Assembly (NCBI RefSeq): GCF_037975235.1
Contig: NZ_CP150241.1
Location: 3,100,001-3,164,000, forward strand
Source of the DNA: Paenibacillus sp. FSL R5-0341
Lineage (GTDB): Bacteria; Bacillota; Bacilli; Paenibacillales; Paenibacillaceae
DNA length: 64,000 nt
Direction of reading: 5' to 3'
A program made the position numbers and the translations under genes. This document shows positions 42,755-52,276 of this stretch, one piece after another. Each line of letters begins with the position of its first letter. The first letter of the stretch is position 1. The notes beneath the pieces were generated by a model, which did no database searches, had not been told where the DNA came from, and saw nothing but the letters and a program-made list of their open reading frames with translations.

Positions 42755-45700
42755 ATGTCAGATCAGCAGCATAACAAGAGAATAGTTCAACTTGCGGGGG
42801 AGTGGAAATACGTACTGGATCCCCAGGATATCGGCGAAACCGAACGATGGCACGAGTCGTTCGTTTCCCAATCAAAGCATCTGGTAACACTCCCTGGCAC
42901 GCTGACAGTAAACGGCATTGGAGACAAAACGGAATGGGGCGATGAGATGGATCGGGATACGGTCCGTTCTCTGCGGCAGCGGCATTCCTACATTGGATCA
43001 GCATGGTACGAATATGAAATCCATGTGCCTGCTGAATGGGCTGAACAACGGTTTGTCATATATCTTGAGCGGATCATGTTTCAATCCACCTTATGGGTGA
43101 ACGGTCAACTTGCCGGGCAGCAAGATAGTTTATCGGTTGCTCATGAATATGACGTGAGTACATTCATTCAACCTGGAAAGGTCAACCGGTTCACCCTTCG
43201 GATTGATAATCGGGATGTTCAGAATCTGGGTAGTCATTCGAGCGCTTATACAGAAGAGACGCAGACGATCTGGAATGGAATTATAGGCCGGATGGAGCTA
43301 CATATTTCAGAGCCATTCTGGATCAATAATATACAGGTCTTCCCAGAGCCGGATCTGCGTTCCGTTGTAGTGAAGGGCACATGCCATAATAAAACCGATA
43401 CTGAAGCTCATGCCAAGTTGCGAATATCCGCGCATATCAAACATGGCGTAGCACCGAATGCGATTCCTGACATAGATAAAAGCATCCTTGTCTCCGCCGC
43501 ATCCTCTGAAAACTTTGAATGGAAAGTGGATATGGGTGAAAACCCCTTGTTATGGGATGAATTCAATCCCAATATCTATGAGTTGAGAATAGAAGCAAAT
43601 GTATTATTGGAAAAATACAGACCGATTCACATTGCAGAAAATCAGACATTTGGCATGCGATATTTTCATCGCAAGGACAGAGAATTGCAGATGAATGGAA
43701 GGCCTATCTTTTTGCGAGGAACCTTGGAGTGTTGTATCTTCCCACATACAGGTCATCCGCCGATGGACATTGAATCTTGGCTCAAGCTGTTTCAGGCAGC
43801 TAAGAACTATGGATTGAACCATATCCGTTTTCACTCCTGGTGCCCACCTGAAGCAGCATTCGAAGCAGCTGATCAATTGGGGGTCTACCTGCAAGTCGAG
43901 TCTCCCATGTGGATGGATACGTGGAATATGGCAGTTGGGGCGCACCCAGAGCACTACACATACTTGCCTCAGGAGGCTCGACGAATTGCTCATGTCTACG
44001 GGAATCATCCTTCCTTTTGTATCTACAGTAATGGCAATGAATTGAATGGTGACTTCGACCTGTTGCACTGGATGGTAGAAGACTTGAAATCGTTCGATGA
44101 CAGACGTTTATACACGCTCACCACGAACTGGGATCGGCAGCTTGATGCAGCAGATGATCTGTTTATAGCCCAATCGGTTGATGGCATTGGTGTTCGCGGG
44201 CAATATTTCCCGGAAGAATTAGCGTTGTCCACGCAGCTAGACTTCCGAGACGCCGTAGCCAATCGACCTGTACCTGTTATTTCACATGAAGTGGGACAGT
44301 ATGCTGTCTACCCGGATGTACAAGAGATGGAGAAGTATAGCGGTGCATTGCGTCCGGTTAATCTGGAGGTCATCCAAGCAGATATGAAGAAAAGAGGCTT
44401 GCTTGGTAACCTTCGTTCATTCGTCCACGGTTCAGGCATGTTGGCGCTGCAACTATATCGCGATGAGATCGAAGCTGCACTGCGCACGCCGAGTCTTGGA
44501 GGATTTCAGTTGCTGGATTTGCATGATTTCCCTGGTCAGAGCACCGCAACTGTGGGTCTGCTTAATGCATTTTGGGAATCAAAGGGCTTAATCGAACCTC
44601 AACAATTCCGAGAGTTTTGCGGGCCAACGGTACTGCTGCTTCGCATGCCGAAACGGATCTATACGAATACAGAGCTGTATGTGGCAGAGATCAACATTGC
44701 TCATTTTGGAGTAAAGGAACTTCAGCCGTCCTTCATTCAGTGGACAATTGCAGATGGGCAGGGCCGCATACTCGATTCAGGTTCTCTGCTTACAGATACG
44801 ATTCCTCTTGGATCAGGTCAACCGTTAGGTCGCTTGGTATCAGACGCGCCACATCGAATACAGAAGAGCGATAGACTGACGATATCTTTGGAACTGGAAG
44901 GTAGCGAAATACGAAATGAATGGCCGATCTGGGTATACGAATGCTGCGTAGAGGATCAGGAACTTCCTCAGGGCATAGTGGTAAAACGAAGTCTGGACAA
45001 AGGAATGGAGCAGACCCTTGAAGAGGGAGGGACCGTTTTATTTCTGGCCAAAGATAGGGACTTAAGAAATACGACCCCAGGGAAGTTCTATCCGGTGTTT
45101 TGGAGTCCGGCACATTTTGCAACTGAAGCTCCATGTGGCATTATGGTTGATGCTGAACATCCGGCCTTGAGCGACTTCCCGACAAGGAAGTACGCGGAAT
45201 ATCCATGGAAGGACCTGCTGGAGCGATCCGTAACTCTTGTGGTGAACGATGATATTGCATTTAACCCGATTGTTCAGGTCATCCCCAACTTTGTTCATAA
45301 CCGAAAACTGATGAATCTTGCGGAATATACCGTTGGAAATGGAAAGCTGATCATCTGCGGAATCGATATCGAGAATGATATGGACAGTCGACCTGTCGCA
45401 GCGCAGCTTCGCAGAAGCTTAATCGACTATATGTCCTCAGATTCTTTTGCCCCCAAAGTATCGATGGAGTTGAAAGAGCTTCGCCAATTGCTTGAGAAGA
45501 ATGATCAGCCTGCCCTGACAGGAACTGCTGATTTATGCACTTCGGAGCATGAGCTTGCCTGCGGGAAGTTCGCATCAAGCGATAGCATGAACGATGGCAA
45601 TGATGCCACGTATGGAAACGATGGTGTCGATGAGACCTACTGGCAGGCACAAGACGATCATCCAGGCCACTGGTGGCAGGTGGATTTGTTAGAGGAACGT

Positions 45701-45937
45701 TCCATCATAGGAAGCAAAGTAAGATTTCACGAGCAAGGTAACTTCCTATACGTGATTCAGGTTTCAAGCGATGCAATCGAATGGCGTGTGGTCGTTAACC
45801 AGACGGGGCAGACATCACATGAACAGACACGGATGGATCATTTTGAAGCAAAGGGCAGGTATGTAAGAATTGTATACAATGGGTTACCGCAGGGAGTTAA
45901 GGCAGGACATCGTGCATTTGAAGTGTACGGTAGCTGA
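42755..45937 (+). CDS. Glycoside hydrolase family 2 enzyme with C-terminal F5/8-type (CBM32-like) domain
   Basis: A 1060-residue intracellular glycosidase (no signal peptide). The order is sugar-binding jelly roll (about 10-180, YEYEIHVPAEW, LWVNGQLAG), Ig-like domain, and a TIM barrel starting near GRPIFLRGTLEC. The acid/base is Glu429 (SNGNELNG) and the nucleophile Glu512 (ISHEVGQY), the GH2 pair. A C-terminal discoidin-like domain (about 930-1060, HWWQVDLLEERSIIGSKVRF, GRYVRIVY) is added. It may act as beta-galactosidase, glucuronidase or a relative; the sugar is not fixed. AGAGGTG sits 7 bp before the ATG at 42755; a GTG at 42746 is less likely. Neighbouring AraC and a cre-like site suggest sugar induction with glucose repression. 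Confidence 0.9.
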   Translation: MSDQQHNKRIVQLAGEWKYVLDPQDIGETERWHESFVSQSKHLVTLPGTLTVNGIGDKTEWGDEMDRDTVRSLRQRHSYIGSAWYEYEIHVPAEWAEQRFVIYLERIMFQSTLWVNGQLAGQQDSLSVAHEYDVSTFIQPGKVNRFTLRIDNRDVQNLGSHSSAYTEETQTIWNGIIGRMELHISEPFWINNIQVFPEPDLRSVVVKGTCHNKTDTEAHAKLRISAHIKHGVAPNAIPDIDKSILVSAASSENFEWKVDMGENPLLWDEFNPNIYELRIEANVLLEKYRPIHIAENQTFGMRYFHRKDRELQMNGRPIFLRGTLECCIFPHTGHPPMDIESWLKLFQAAKNYGLNHIRFHSWCPPEAAFEAADQLGVYLQVESPMWMDTWNMAVGAHPEHYTYLPQEARRIAHVYGNHPSFCIYSNGNELNGDFDLLHWMVEDLKSFDDRRLYTLTTNWDRQLDAADDLFIAQSVDGIGVRGQYFPEELALSTQLDFRDAVANRPVPVISHEVGQYAVYPDVQEMEKYSGALRPVNLEVIQADMKKRGLLGNLRSFVHGSGMLALQLYRDEIEAALRTPSLGGFQLLDLHDFPGQSTATVGLLNAFWESKGLIEPQQFREFCGPTVLLLRMPKRIYTNTELYVAEINIAHFGVKELQPSFIQWTIADGQGRILDSGSLLTDTIPLGSGQPLGRLVSDAPHRIQKSDRLTISLELEGSEIRNEWPIWVYECCVEDQELPQGIVVKRSLDKGMEQTLEEGGTVLFLAKDRDLRNTTPGKFYPVFWSPAHFATEAPCGIMVDAEHPALSDFPTRKYAEYPWKDLLERSVTLVVNDDIAFNPIVQVIPNFVHNRKLMNLAEYTVGNGKLIICGIDIENDMDSRPVAAQLRRSLIDYMSSDSFAPKVSMELKELRQLLEKNDQPALTGTADLCTSEHELACGKFASSDSMNDGNDATYGNDGVDETYWQAQDDHPGHWWQVDLLEERSIIGSKVRFHEQGNFLYVIQVSSDAIEWRVVVNQTGQTSHEQTRMDHFEAKGRYVRIVYNGLPQGVKAGHRAFEVYGS

Positions 45938-45965
45938 TCCAAGCAAAATGAAATGAAGGAAAAAT

Positions 45966-45994
45966 AACGTTACTCTCAAGTGACGTTTTTTTTT
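45966..45994 (+). terminator. Intrinsic terminator of the GH2 gene
   Basis: AACGTTACT / AGTGACGTT, 9-bp stem with one G-U pair and CTCA loop, then T at 45986-45994. Confidence 0.85.
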
Positions 45995-46090
45995 CATGAA
46001 ACAGTAAGAGATACGAATTATTTGCGTAACATAAGCTTAGTATTCTAGGGCGCATTTCAAAACTGTTTCCTTCGAAGTTTCAGGCACGAC

Positions 46091-46660
46091 CTAGTTTATA
46101 ACTTGGTTTCTTTTTAGAAGCCCCCATAATTGTTCCGCCACATCTTCCGATGACTGAGGCATATCATTCATAATCCACCATTCGATGATGCCGACAAAGG
46201 CTGATGCCATAAATTGAGTGACGAATTCTTTGCTGTAGCTGCTATTGTCACCATCCATATTGATGTTAATCCTTATGTGCGTTGTCACGAGTTCCAACAT
46301 CTGTTCACGGAACGCAGGAATTCCTTTGTTAGAGAGCATTGAAGCGTAAAAACGATGATGCTCTTCGAAATATCGGATTACAGGTAGAAAAGAGGATTGA
46401 ATGAGATCAACCGTTTCACCATTCGCATTCGTTGTCGTGGTTGCGGATATCATTTTGTTTAAGTTTTCTTCGATGCACTTGTTCAACAGATCATACTTAT
46501 CACTGTAATGAAAGTATACCGTTCCCCGATTAATGTTAGCTCGATCAGCAATCTCGTTGATTGTAATGTCCTCAAAATTTTTCTCGGCAATGAGAGAAAG
46601 AAAGGACTGGAAGATCGCTTGTTTCGTTTTGACCACTCTTCGATCGATTTTAATGTGCAC
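46091..46660 (-). CDS. TetR family transcriptional regulator
   Basis: A 189-residue regulator beginning with GTG and a strong GGAGG upstream. The DNA-binding domain reads KTKQAIFQSFLSLIAEKNFEDITINEIADRANINRGTVYFHYSDKYDLLNKCI. The C-terminal domain is of the TetR_C type seen in the 40083 gene; the two are clearly related. It is divergent from the NTF2-like gene, with a 17-bp palindrome at that gene's predicted start point. Confidence 0.9.
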   Translation of the reverse strand: MHIKIDRRVVKTKQAIFQSFLSLIAEKNFEDITINEIADRANINRGTVYFHYSDKYDLLNKCIEENLNKMISATTTTNANGETVDLIQSSFLPVIRYFEEHHRFYASMLSNKGIPAFREQMLELVTTHIRININMDGDNSSYSKEFVTQFMASAFVGIIEWWIMNDMPQSSEDVAEQLWGLLKRNQVIN

Positions 46661-46738
46661 TTGGTAACCTCCACCCCGAGATATCTAACACTTTGTTATT
46701 GAACGTTGGATATCGAACAAAAAGCGCCAGATTAACGA

Positions 46739-46787
46739 TTGTAGTTATTTTTGTACTCCTTATAATAATCAATAAGTCATACTTATT
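46739..46787 (+). promoter_or_regulatory. Promoter and palindromic operator of the NTF2-like gene
   Basis: TTGTAG (46739-46744), 16-bp spacer, TATAAT (46761-46766). The inverted repeat AATAAGT-CAT-ACTTATT (46771-46787) covers the predicted start point and is the probable site of the divergent TetR protein. Confidence 0.65.
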
Positions 46788-46847
46788 CAACAAATGTTGG
46801 ATTACAAAATGCTATGGCTCAGACGATACATCAAGGAGGACAATGAT

Positions 46848-47282
46848 ATGTCACTGGAAATTTTACAAGCAAAATCCGAATTGAGAGATTTGGTGGACTC
46901 GTATGCTACATTAACCGATGCCAAAAGAATTGCAGATCAGATGCTCTTATTCACACCGGATACAAGATTCAAAGTATATTTTGGTGATCAACTGATGTCC
47001 GAAGTAACCGGAACCAAGCAGCTGCAAGAAGAGTTTAACGGTCATGTGGCGCTGGTGAAACGCTATTTCACAACGAACGCACAGCATGTAGTGAACGTGG
47101 AAGGTGATACTGCAACAGGCGTTGTATTTTCTCAGATCAAGATGGTTAGGGACGAAGATGGCAAAGAAGTTCTCACGGATTATAGTGTTCAATATCATGA
47201 TGTTTATGTTCGCCAGGGCGAAAAGTGGTTGATACAGGAGCGTACTTCACAATATATCATCATCGAAGCAAGACCACTGTAA
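46848..47282 (+). CDS. NTF2-like / SnoaL-like small protein
   Basis: A 144-residue protein with the alpha+beta NTF2-like cone fold suggested by an N-terminal helix (LEILQAKSELRDLVDSYATLTDAKRIADQMLLF), then strands (FKVYFGDQL, QHVVNVEGDTATGVVFSQIKMV, YHDVYVRQGEKWLIQERTSQY). The pattern SYATLTDAKRIADQMLLF resembles the DRY-like region of SnoaL-type ketosteroid isomerase relatives. A function in small-molecule turnover is likely but unknown. AGGAGG sits 7 bp before the ATG at 46848. It is probably repressed by the divergent TetR. Confidence 0.8.
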   Translation: MSLEILQAKSELRDLVDSYATLTDAKRIADQMLLFTPDTRFKVYFGDQLMSEVTGTKQLQEEFNGHVALVKRYFTTNAQHVVNVEGDTATGVVFSQIKMVRDEDGKEVLTDYSVQYHDVYVRQGEKWLIQERTSQYIIIEARPL

Positions 47283-47316
47283 GCATAATGACATACGCAA
47301 AATAATAGTTAAAGAA

Positions 47317-47354
47317 ATGATGAGGGCGTTAACTGATGCTCTCGTCATTTTCTA
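47317..47354 (+). terminator. Intrinsic terminator of the NTF2-like gene
   Basis: AATGATGAG / CTCGTCATT, 9-bp stem with one G-U pair, followed by TTTC. Confidence 0.7.
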
Positions 47355-47454
47355 TGTTTTGCAGCATGTTATTTCAAGCGTCGAACAGGCGGTGTGGCTT
47401 GGATTTGCAGGTATTGCAGTGTGTTCTCCAATGGACTTGGAGAAATTTCCAGAA

Positions 47455-47512
47455 TGAAAACGCTTGTCAAATTAAAAATAATATGATAATTTAGTGTCTG
47501 TAACCGGTTACA
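47455..47512 (+). promoter_or_regulatory. rbs operon control region: RbsR operator and cre-like half site
   Basis: TGTAACCGGTTACA (47499-47512) is a perfect 14-bp palindrome with central CG, the form bound by LacI-family regulators such as RbsR. Upstream, TTGTCA (47464) and AT-rich -10 candidates (GATAAT, 47485) give a promoter whose start would fall in the operator. TGAAAACGCTTGTCA (47455-47469) resembles a cre site with one extra base and overlaps the -35. Confidence 0.75.
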
Positions 47513-47530
47513 CATAGAGGAGAGCAACTT

Positions 47531-48508
47531 ATGACAACAATTAAAGACGTAGCTCAGCTGGCTGGCGTATCTGTAGCCACCGTATCCAGGGTCATTAATG
47601 ATAGAGGTTATGTTCATGCGGATACACGCAAGAAAGTCGAAGATGCTGTGAAGGCGCTTAACTTTTCGCCAAATGAAGTGGCTCGCTCATTATATAAGCG
47701 CAAGTCCAAACTGATTGGCCTGTTGTTACCGGATATTACCAACCCTTACTTCCCGCAGTTGGCCCGCGGCGTAGAGGACCGGATGCAGGAGCAGGATTAT
47801 AGACTAATATTCGGAAATAGTGATGAGGATGAACAGAAGGAGCAAGATTACATCCAGACGTTTATCCAGAACAACGTGGTGGGTGTGATCTCTTCAACGA
47901 ACTACCCTCATTCTTCAATATATGAAAAACTGAAGATTCCTGTCGTGTTTCTGGACAGAACTTCACTGGATCGTCCATCCGTGTATGCGGATGGCAGGGA
48001 AGGTGGAAGACTAGCTGCAAGGGAGATCATCAACCGCGGCAGTCGTCGGATCACGGTTATGCAAGGACCGTCACAGATCAGACCTGCGCAGGATCGCTTC
48101 GAAGGCGCGATTGAAATCATCCGTGATGCAGGGCTAGACTATCACGTCATTCAGACGACCTCGTTTTCGATTAACGAGGCAGGGGTATGGGCTGAAGAAT
48201 TATTCAGGAAATATGCTGACACAGACGGAGTTATTGCCAGTAATGACATCGCAGCTATGGCCGTACTGCATGAGGCAACACGAATCGGAAGAAAGGTTCC
48301 TGATGACGTACAAGTGATTGGTTTCGATGATATTCCGATGAGCAGCCTGCTGTCACCGGCACTATCCACCATCCGTCAGCCAGCATACGAGATGGGAAGA
48401 GAAGCAGCGGGATTACTTATCCAGCTTGTGGAACAAGCTGCAATAGAGAACAAAAACATACAGTTGCCCGTCAGCTTCATCGAACGGGGCACAACGAGAA
48501 AGGTGTGA
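47531..48508 (+). CDS. rbsR: LacI-family ribose operon repressor RbsR
   Basis: A 325-residue LacI-family repressor. The N-terminal HTH is complete (TTIKDVAQLAGVSVATVSRVIND with the hinge helix NEVARSLYKRKS). The core is a periplasmic-binding-protein fold (LIGLLLPDITNPYFPQLARGV to IRQPAYEMGREAAGLLI). It is the first gene of the ribose operon and probably releases the operator just upstream when ribose or ribose-5-phosphate rises. AGGAGAG before the ATG. Confidence 0.95.
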   Translation: MTTIKDVAQLAGVSVATVSRVINDRGYVHADTRKKVEDAVKALNFSPNEVARSLYKRKSKLIGLLLPDITNPYFPQLARGVEDRMQEQDYRLIFGNSDEDEQKEQDYIQTFIQNNVVGVISSTNYPHSSIYEKLKIPVVFLDRTSLDRPSVYADGREGGRLAAREIINRGSRRITVMQGPSQIRPAQDRFEGAIEIIRDAGLDYHVIQTTSFSINEAGVWAEELFRKYADTDGVIASNDIAAMAVLHEATRIGRKVPDDVQVIGFDDIPMSSLLSPALSTIRQPAYEMGREAAGLLIQLVEQAAIENKNIQLPVSFIERGTTRKV

Positions 48509-48512
48509 TCAG

Positions 48513-49391
48513 ATGGCTAAAATATGCGTAATTGGAAGCAGTTCGATGGATCTGGTTGTTACTTCTGCAAGACGGCCGGGAGCGGGTGAAACCGTTCTTG
48601 GCGATAGCTTCAAAACGGTTCCTGGTGGCAAAGGAGCCAATCAGGCTGTCGCCGCTGCACGATTGGGTGCCAAGGTTGCGATGATCGGCCGGGTAGGCGA
48701 CGATGCTTTTGGCAAAGATATTTTAGAGAACTTTAGAGCAAATGCTGTAAATACGCAAAATGTGAAACCGGTTACACATTTAGAAAGTGGAACGGCTCAT
48801 ATCATTCTGGCGGAAGGTGATAATAGTATCGTAGTGGTTGAAGCGGCGAATCGCGAAGTCACTCCTGCATATGTCGATGAAGCAGCGGAAGTGATCCGCA
48901 ATGCAGATATCGTACTAATTCAGCAGGAAATTCCGGAGGAAACGGTTGTTCATGTGAGTGCACGATGTGCTGAATTCGGAACACCTTTACTGCTCAATCC
49001 TGCTCCAGCGAGAACATTGCCGCAAGAAGTGATCGACAATGCCGCATATATCACGCCGAACGAGCATGAAGCCGAGATTTTGTTTCAGGGCATGAGTCCG
49101 GCAGAGGCATTACGTCAATATCCTAACAAATTGTTCATCACGGAAGGCAGTAAAGGCGTTCGTTATTTTGATGGGGCAGAGGAAATTCTGGTCCAAACTT
49201 ACAAGGTTGACGCAGTGGATACCACTGGGGCAGGGGACACGTTCAACGCCGCATTTGCAGTTGCTTTGGCTGAAGGCAAACCGTTGCAAGAGAGCATACG
49301 CTTCGCCAATCGTGCTGCATCGTTGTCCGTCACCAAGTTCGGAGCGCAGGGCGGCATGCCAACGCGTGATGAAGTAGAGGAGAGCTTGTAA
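48513..49391 (+). CDS. rbsK: Ribokinase
   Basis: A 292-residue PfkB-family kinase converting ribose to ribose 5-phosphate with ATP. Signature 1 is [16 protein letters not shown] (about 37-52), and signature 2 with the catalytic Asp is [17 protein letters not shown] (about 235-251). Length fits. It starts 4 bp after rbsR and overlaps rbsD by one base (TAATG). Confidence 0.96.
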   Translation: MAKICVIGSSSMDLVVTSARRPGAGETVLGDSFKTVPGGKGANQAVAAARLGAKVAMIGRVGDDAFGKDILENFRANAVNTQNVKPVTHLESGTAHIILAEGDNSIVVVEAANREVTPAYVDEAAEVIRNADIVLIQQEIPEETVVHVSARCAEFGTPLLLNPAPARTLPQEVIDNAAYITPNEHEAEILFQGMSPAEALRQYPNKLFITEGSKGVRYFDGAEEILVQTYKVDAVDTTGAGDTFNAAFAVALAEGKPLQESIRFANRAASLSVTKFGAQGGMPTRDEVEESL

Positions 49392-49792
49392 TGAAAAGAA
49401 ATGGCATGCTGAATAGTCACATTTCCAAGATTTTGTCTGATCTGGGCCATACGGACATGATTGCGATTGCGGATGCAGGTCTGCCGGTACCGGACGGGGT
49501 ACTCAAAATTGATCTGGCCCTTAAATTGGGAACACCAAGTTTTCGCGAAGTGGTGGAAGTGATCGCTGAAGATATGGTCATTGAGAAAGTCATTGTGGCC
49601 GAAGAGATTTGCGAAGGCAATCCCGTAGCCCTGCAATTCATCACAGAGAAATTCGGGGTAGAAGCTATCGATGCTTCCGTCAGCCACGAACAATTCAAAG
49701 AATTAACACGGCAGGTGAAAGCTGTTATCCGCACAGGTGAAGCCACACCCTATGCCAATTGCATTTTACAATCGGGAGTCCATTTCGGTTAA
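49391..49792 (+). CDS. rbsD: D-ribose pyranase
   Basis: A 133-residue enzyme interconverting beta-pyranose and furanose forms of ribose, so that imported sugar suits the kinase. Catalytic His20 lies in LGHTD, and the segment [11 protein letters not shown] is diagnostic. C-terminal [17 protein letters not shown] is also typical. It overlaps the end of rbsK by one base. Confidence 0.96.
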   Translation: MKRNGMLNSHISKILSDLGHTDMIAIADAGLPVPDGVLKIDLALKLGTPSFREVVEVIAEDMVIEKVIVAEEICEGNPVALQFITEKFGVEAIDASVSHEQFKELTRQVKAVIRTGEATPYANCILQSGVHFG

Positions 49793-49807
49793 AAAGGAGG
49801 TTGCGTA

Positions 49808-51289
49808 ATGCACATTCAGATGCAAGACATTCATAAAGCGTTCGGTACCAATCAGGTACTGAGCGGAGTGGATTTTGAACTAAAAGATGGTGAGGTTCAT
49901 GCCCTGATGGGGGAGAATGGGGCCGGCAAATCCACACTGATGAACATCCTGATTGGTCTTCATCAGCGTGATCAGGGGACCATCACCATAGACGGAGAAG
50001 AAAACTATTTTGCAAGTCCGAAGGAAGCAGAGAAACTGGGCATCACCTTTATACATCAGGAGCTGAACGTATGGCCTGAAATGACGGTGCTGGATAATCT
50101 CTTCATCGGTAAGGAACTGACATCATCATTCGGGTTGCTTAACACAAGACAAATGAAAGCGCTTGCCAAAGAACAGTTCGCCAAGCTTTCTGTACACATA
50201 CCGCTGGAACGTCCTGCGGGAGAGTGCTCCGTCGGGCAACAACAGATGATCGAGATCGCCAAAGCGCTAATGACAGATGCCAAGGTCATCATTATGGACG
50301 AACCAACAGCAGCACTCACAGAGCGCGAAATCCAGAAGCTGTTCGGCGTAATCAGCTCGCTGAAGAAGGAAGGCGTATCCATCGTGTATATTTCTCACCG
50401 AATGGAGGAGATCTTCACGATCTGTGACCGAATTACGATTATGCGTGATGGAAGAACGGTAGACACGCAAGCTATCCCGCAGACAAGCTTTGATGAAGTG
50501 GTCCGGAAAATGGTAGGTCGGGAACTTACGGAGCGTTACCCTGCCCGGAATCCTTCCTATGGTGAAGTCGTTTTGGAGGTACGGAATGCAAGCAGCAAAG
50601 GGTTATTTGAGAATATCAACTTCAATGTGAGAGCGGGGGAAATCCTAGGTTTCTCAGGACTTATGGGTTCTGGACGGACAGAGATTATGAGAACAATCTT
50701 TGGTTTGGATACGTTGGATCGTGGTGAAATCTTCATCCGCGGCAAAAAAGCGAACATTCGTAAACCGGCCGATGCTGTGAAACATGGAATTGGGTTTATT
50801 ACAGAAGACCGCAAGGATGAGGGGCTGGTATTAGACTTTTCTATTCGCGAAAATATGGCGTTGACGAATCTGTTCAGTTTCTCAAACAAAGGTTTCATTT
50901 CAGCTTCGAAAGAACAAGACTTCGTAGATACATTGATCAAACGTCTACAGATCAAAACGCAATCCTCCGAGACAACGGCAAGGAATCTATCCGGGGGTAA
51001 CCAGCAGAAGGTGGTTATCGCGAAATGGGTTGGTATCGGTCCAAGCGTACTTATCCTGGATGAACCCACACGCGGAGTGGATGTCGGAGCGAAGCGCGAA
51101 ATCTATGAATTGATGAATGAACTGACAGAACGCGGTGTTGCAATCATCATGGTATCGTCGGAGCTACCTGAAGTGCTTGGCATGAGCGACCGGATCGCGG
51201 TTGTGCATGAAGGACACATCAGTGGCGAGGTTGCAAGGGAAGTAGCCACACAAGAACACATTATGACATTGGCCACAGGGGGACAGTGA
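49808..51289 (+). CDS. rbsA: Ribose ABC transporter ATP-binding protein
   Basis: A 493-residue protein with two fused ABC ATPase domains, typical of monosaccharide (CUT2) importers. Domain 1: Walker A GENGAGKS at 35-42, signature [15 protein letters not shown], Walker [12 protein letters not shown]. Domain 2: a degenerate Walker A region [11 protein letters not shown], signature [14 protein letters not shown] and [11 protein letters not shown]. It energises uptake through RbsC. AAGGAGG lies before the ATG, 15 bp after rbsD. Confidence 0.96.
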   Translation: MHIQMQDIHKAFGTNQVLSGVDFELKDGEVHALMGENGAGKSTLMNILIGLHQRDQGTITIDGEENYFASPKEAEKLGITFIHQELNVWPEMTVLDNLFIGKELTSSFGLLNTRQMKALAKEQFAKLSVHIPLERPAGECSVGQQQMIEIAKALMTDAKVIIMDEPTAALTEREIQKLFGVISSLKKEGVSIVYISHRMEEIFTICDRITIMRDGRTVDTQAIPQTSFDEVVRKMVGRELTERYPARNPSYGEVVLEVRNASSKGLFENINFNVRAGEILGFSGLMGSGRTEIMRTIFGLDTLDRGEIFIRGKKANIRKPADAVKHGIGFITEDRKDEGLVLDFSIRENMALTNLFSFSNKGFISASKEQDFVDTLIKRLQIKTQSSETTARNLSGGNQQKVVIAKWVGIGPSVLILDEPTRGVDVGAKREIYELMNELTERGVAIIMVSSELPEVLGMSDRIAVVHEGHISGEVAREVATQEHIMTLATGGQ

Positions 51290-51290
51290 T

Positions 51291-52262
51291 ATGACAACAA
51301 TGCAGGAAAACAAAACGGCCAAAAGCGGCTTCCGTTTCTCAAATGTAATACAAAAATTAGGACCGCTGCTCGGCTTAATCATTCTTATTCTCATCGTATC
51401 GGTGTTGAATCCAAGTTTCTTGGAACCGCTTAATATCTTGAATTTATTACGACAAGTCTCGATTAATGCGCTGATTGCCTTCGGTATGACGTTTGTTATC
51501 CTGACGGGCGGAATCGATCTCTCGGTCGGCTCGATCTTGGCTTTATCCAGTGCTTTTGTAGCGAATATGATGTTGTCCGGCCTGGATCCGATCTTGTCCA
51601 TCATTATCGGTGTCGCACTCGGTGGTGTCATGGGTATGGTCAACGGACTGATGATTACCAAAGGCAGAATGGCTCCATTTATCGCTACATTGGCAACGAT
51701 GACGATATTCAGAGGACTGACATTGGTGTACACGAACGGTAACCCAATTACAGGACTCGGAGATAATCTGTTGTTCCAATTGTTCGGCCGCGGTTACCTG
51801 CTGGGCATTCCGGTACCTGCAATCACGATGCTGATTACCTTCATGATTCTGTGGATTGTTTTGCATAAAACGGCTTTTGGCCGCAAAACGTACGCTATTG
51901 GTGGTAATGAGAAAGCCTCCATTATCTCGGGGATCAAAGTTAATCGCGTGAAAATTATGATCTACTCCCTGACAGGAATGCTCGCTGCTTTGGCAGGTGC
52001 AATTCTGACATCGCGCTTGAATTCAGCCCAACCAACGGCAGGTACATCCTACGAGCTGGATGCAATCGCTGCCGTTGTATTGGGCGGTACAAGCCTCGCT
52101 GGAGGACGCGGACGTATCGTTGGTACACTGATTGGTGTTTTAATTATCGGCGTGTTGAATAATGGATTGAACTTGCTGGAGGTAAACTCATTTTACCAAA
52201 TGGTTGTAAAAGGCATCGTCATTGCCATTGCCGTCCTGCTGGACCGCAAGAAAACAGCATAA
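51291..52262 (+). CDS. rbsC: Ribose ABC transporter permease
   Basis: A 323-residue permease with about ten helices. Family phrases: NALIAFGMTFVILTGGIDLSVGSILAL, FIATLATMTIFRGL and AIGGNEKASIISGIKV (the ATPase-contact loop). It dimerises as the pore and works with RbsA and RbsB. The start lies 1 bp after the rbsA stop, so the two are coupled. Confidence 0.96.
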   Translation: MTTMQENKTAKSGFRFSNVIQKLGPLLGLIILILIVSVLNPSFLEPLNILNLLRQVSINALIAFGMTFVILTGGIDLSVGSILALSSAFVANMMLSGLDPILSIIIGVALGGVMGMVNGLMITKGRMAPFIATLATMTIFRGLTLVYTNGNPITGLGDNLLFQLFGRGYLLGIPVPAITMLITFMILWIVLHKTAFGRKTYAIGGNEKASIISGIKVNRVKIMIYSLTGMLAALAGAILTSRLNSAQPTAGTSYELDAIAAVVLGGTSLAGGRGRIVGTLIGVLIIGVLNNGLNLLEVNSFYQMVVKGIVIAIAVLLDRKKTA

Positions 52263-52276
52263 GGAGAGAAGCAAAT

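Noticed and set aside
43604..44068. 154-codon minus-strand frame inside the GH2 gene
   Set aside because: Antisense to a well-supported catalytic domain, with no start signals.
47455..47469. True cre site before rbsR
   Set aside because: The left half matches, but one extra base puts the right half out of register; listed only as cre-like.
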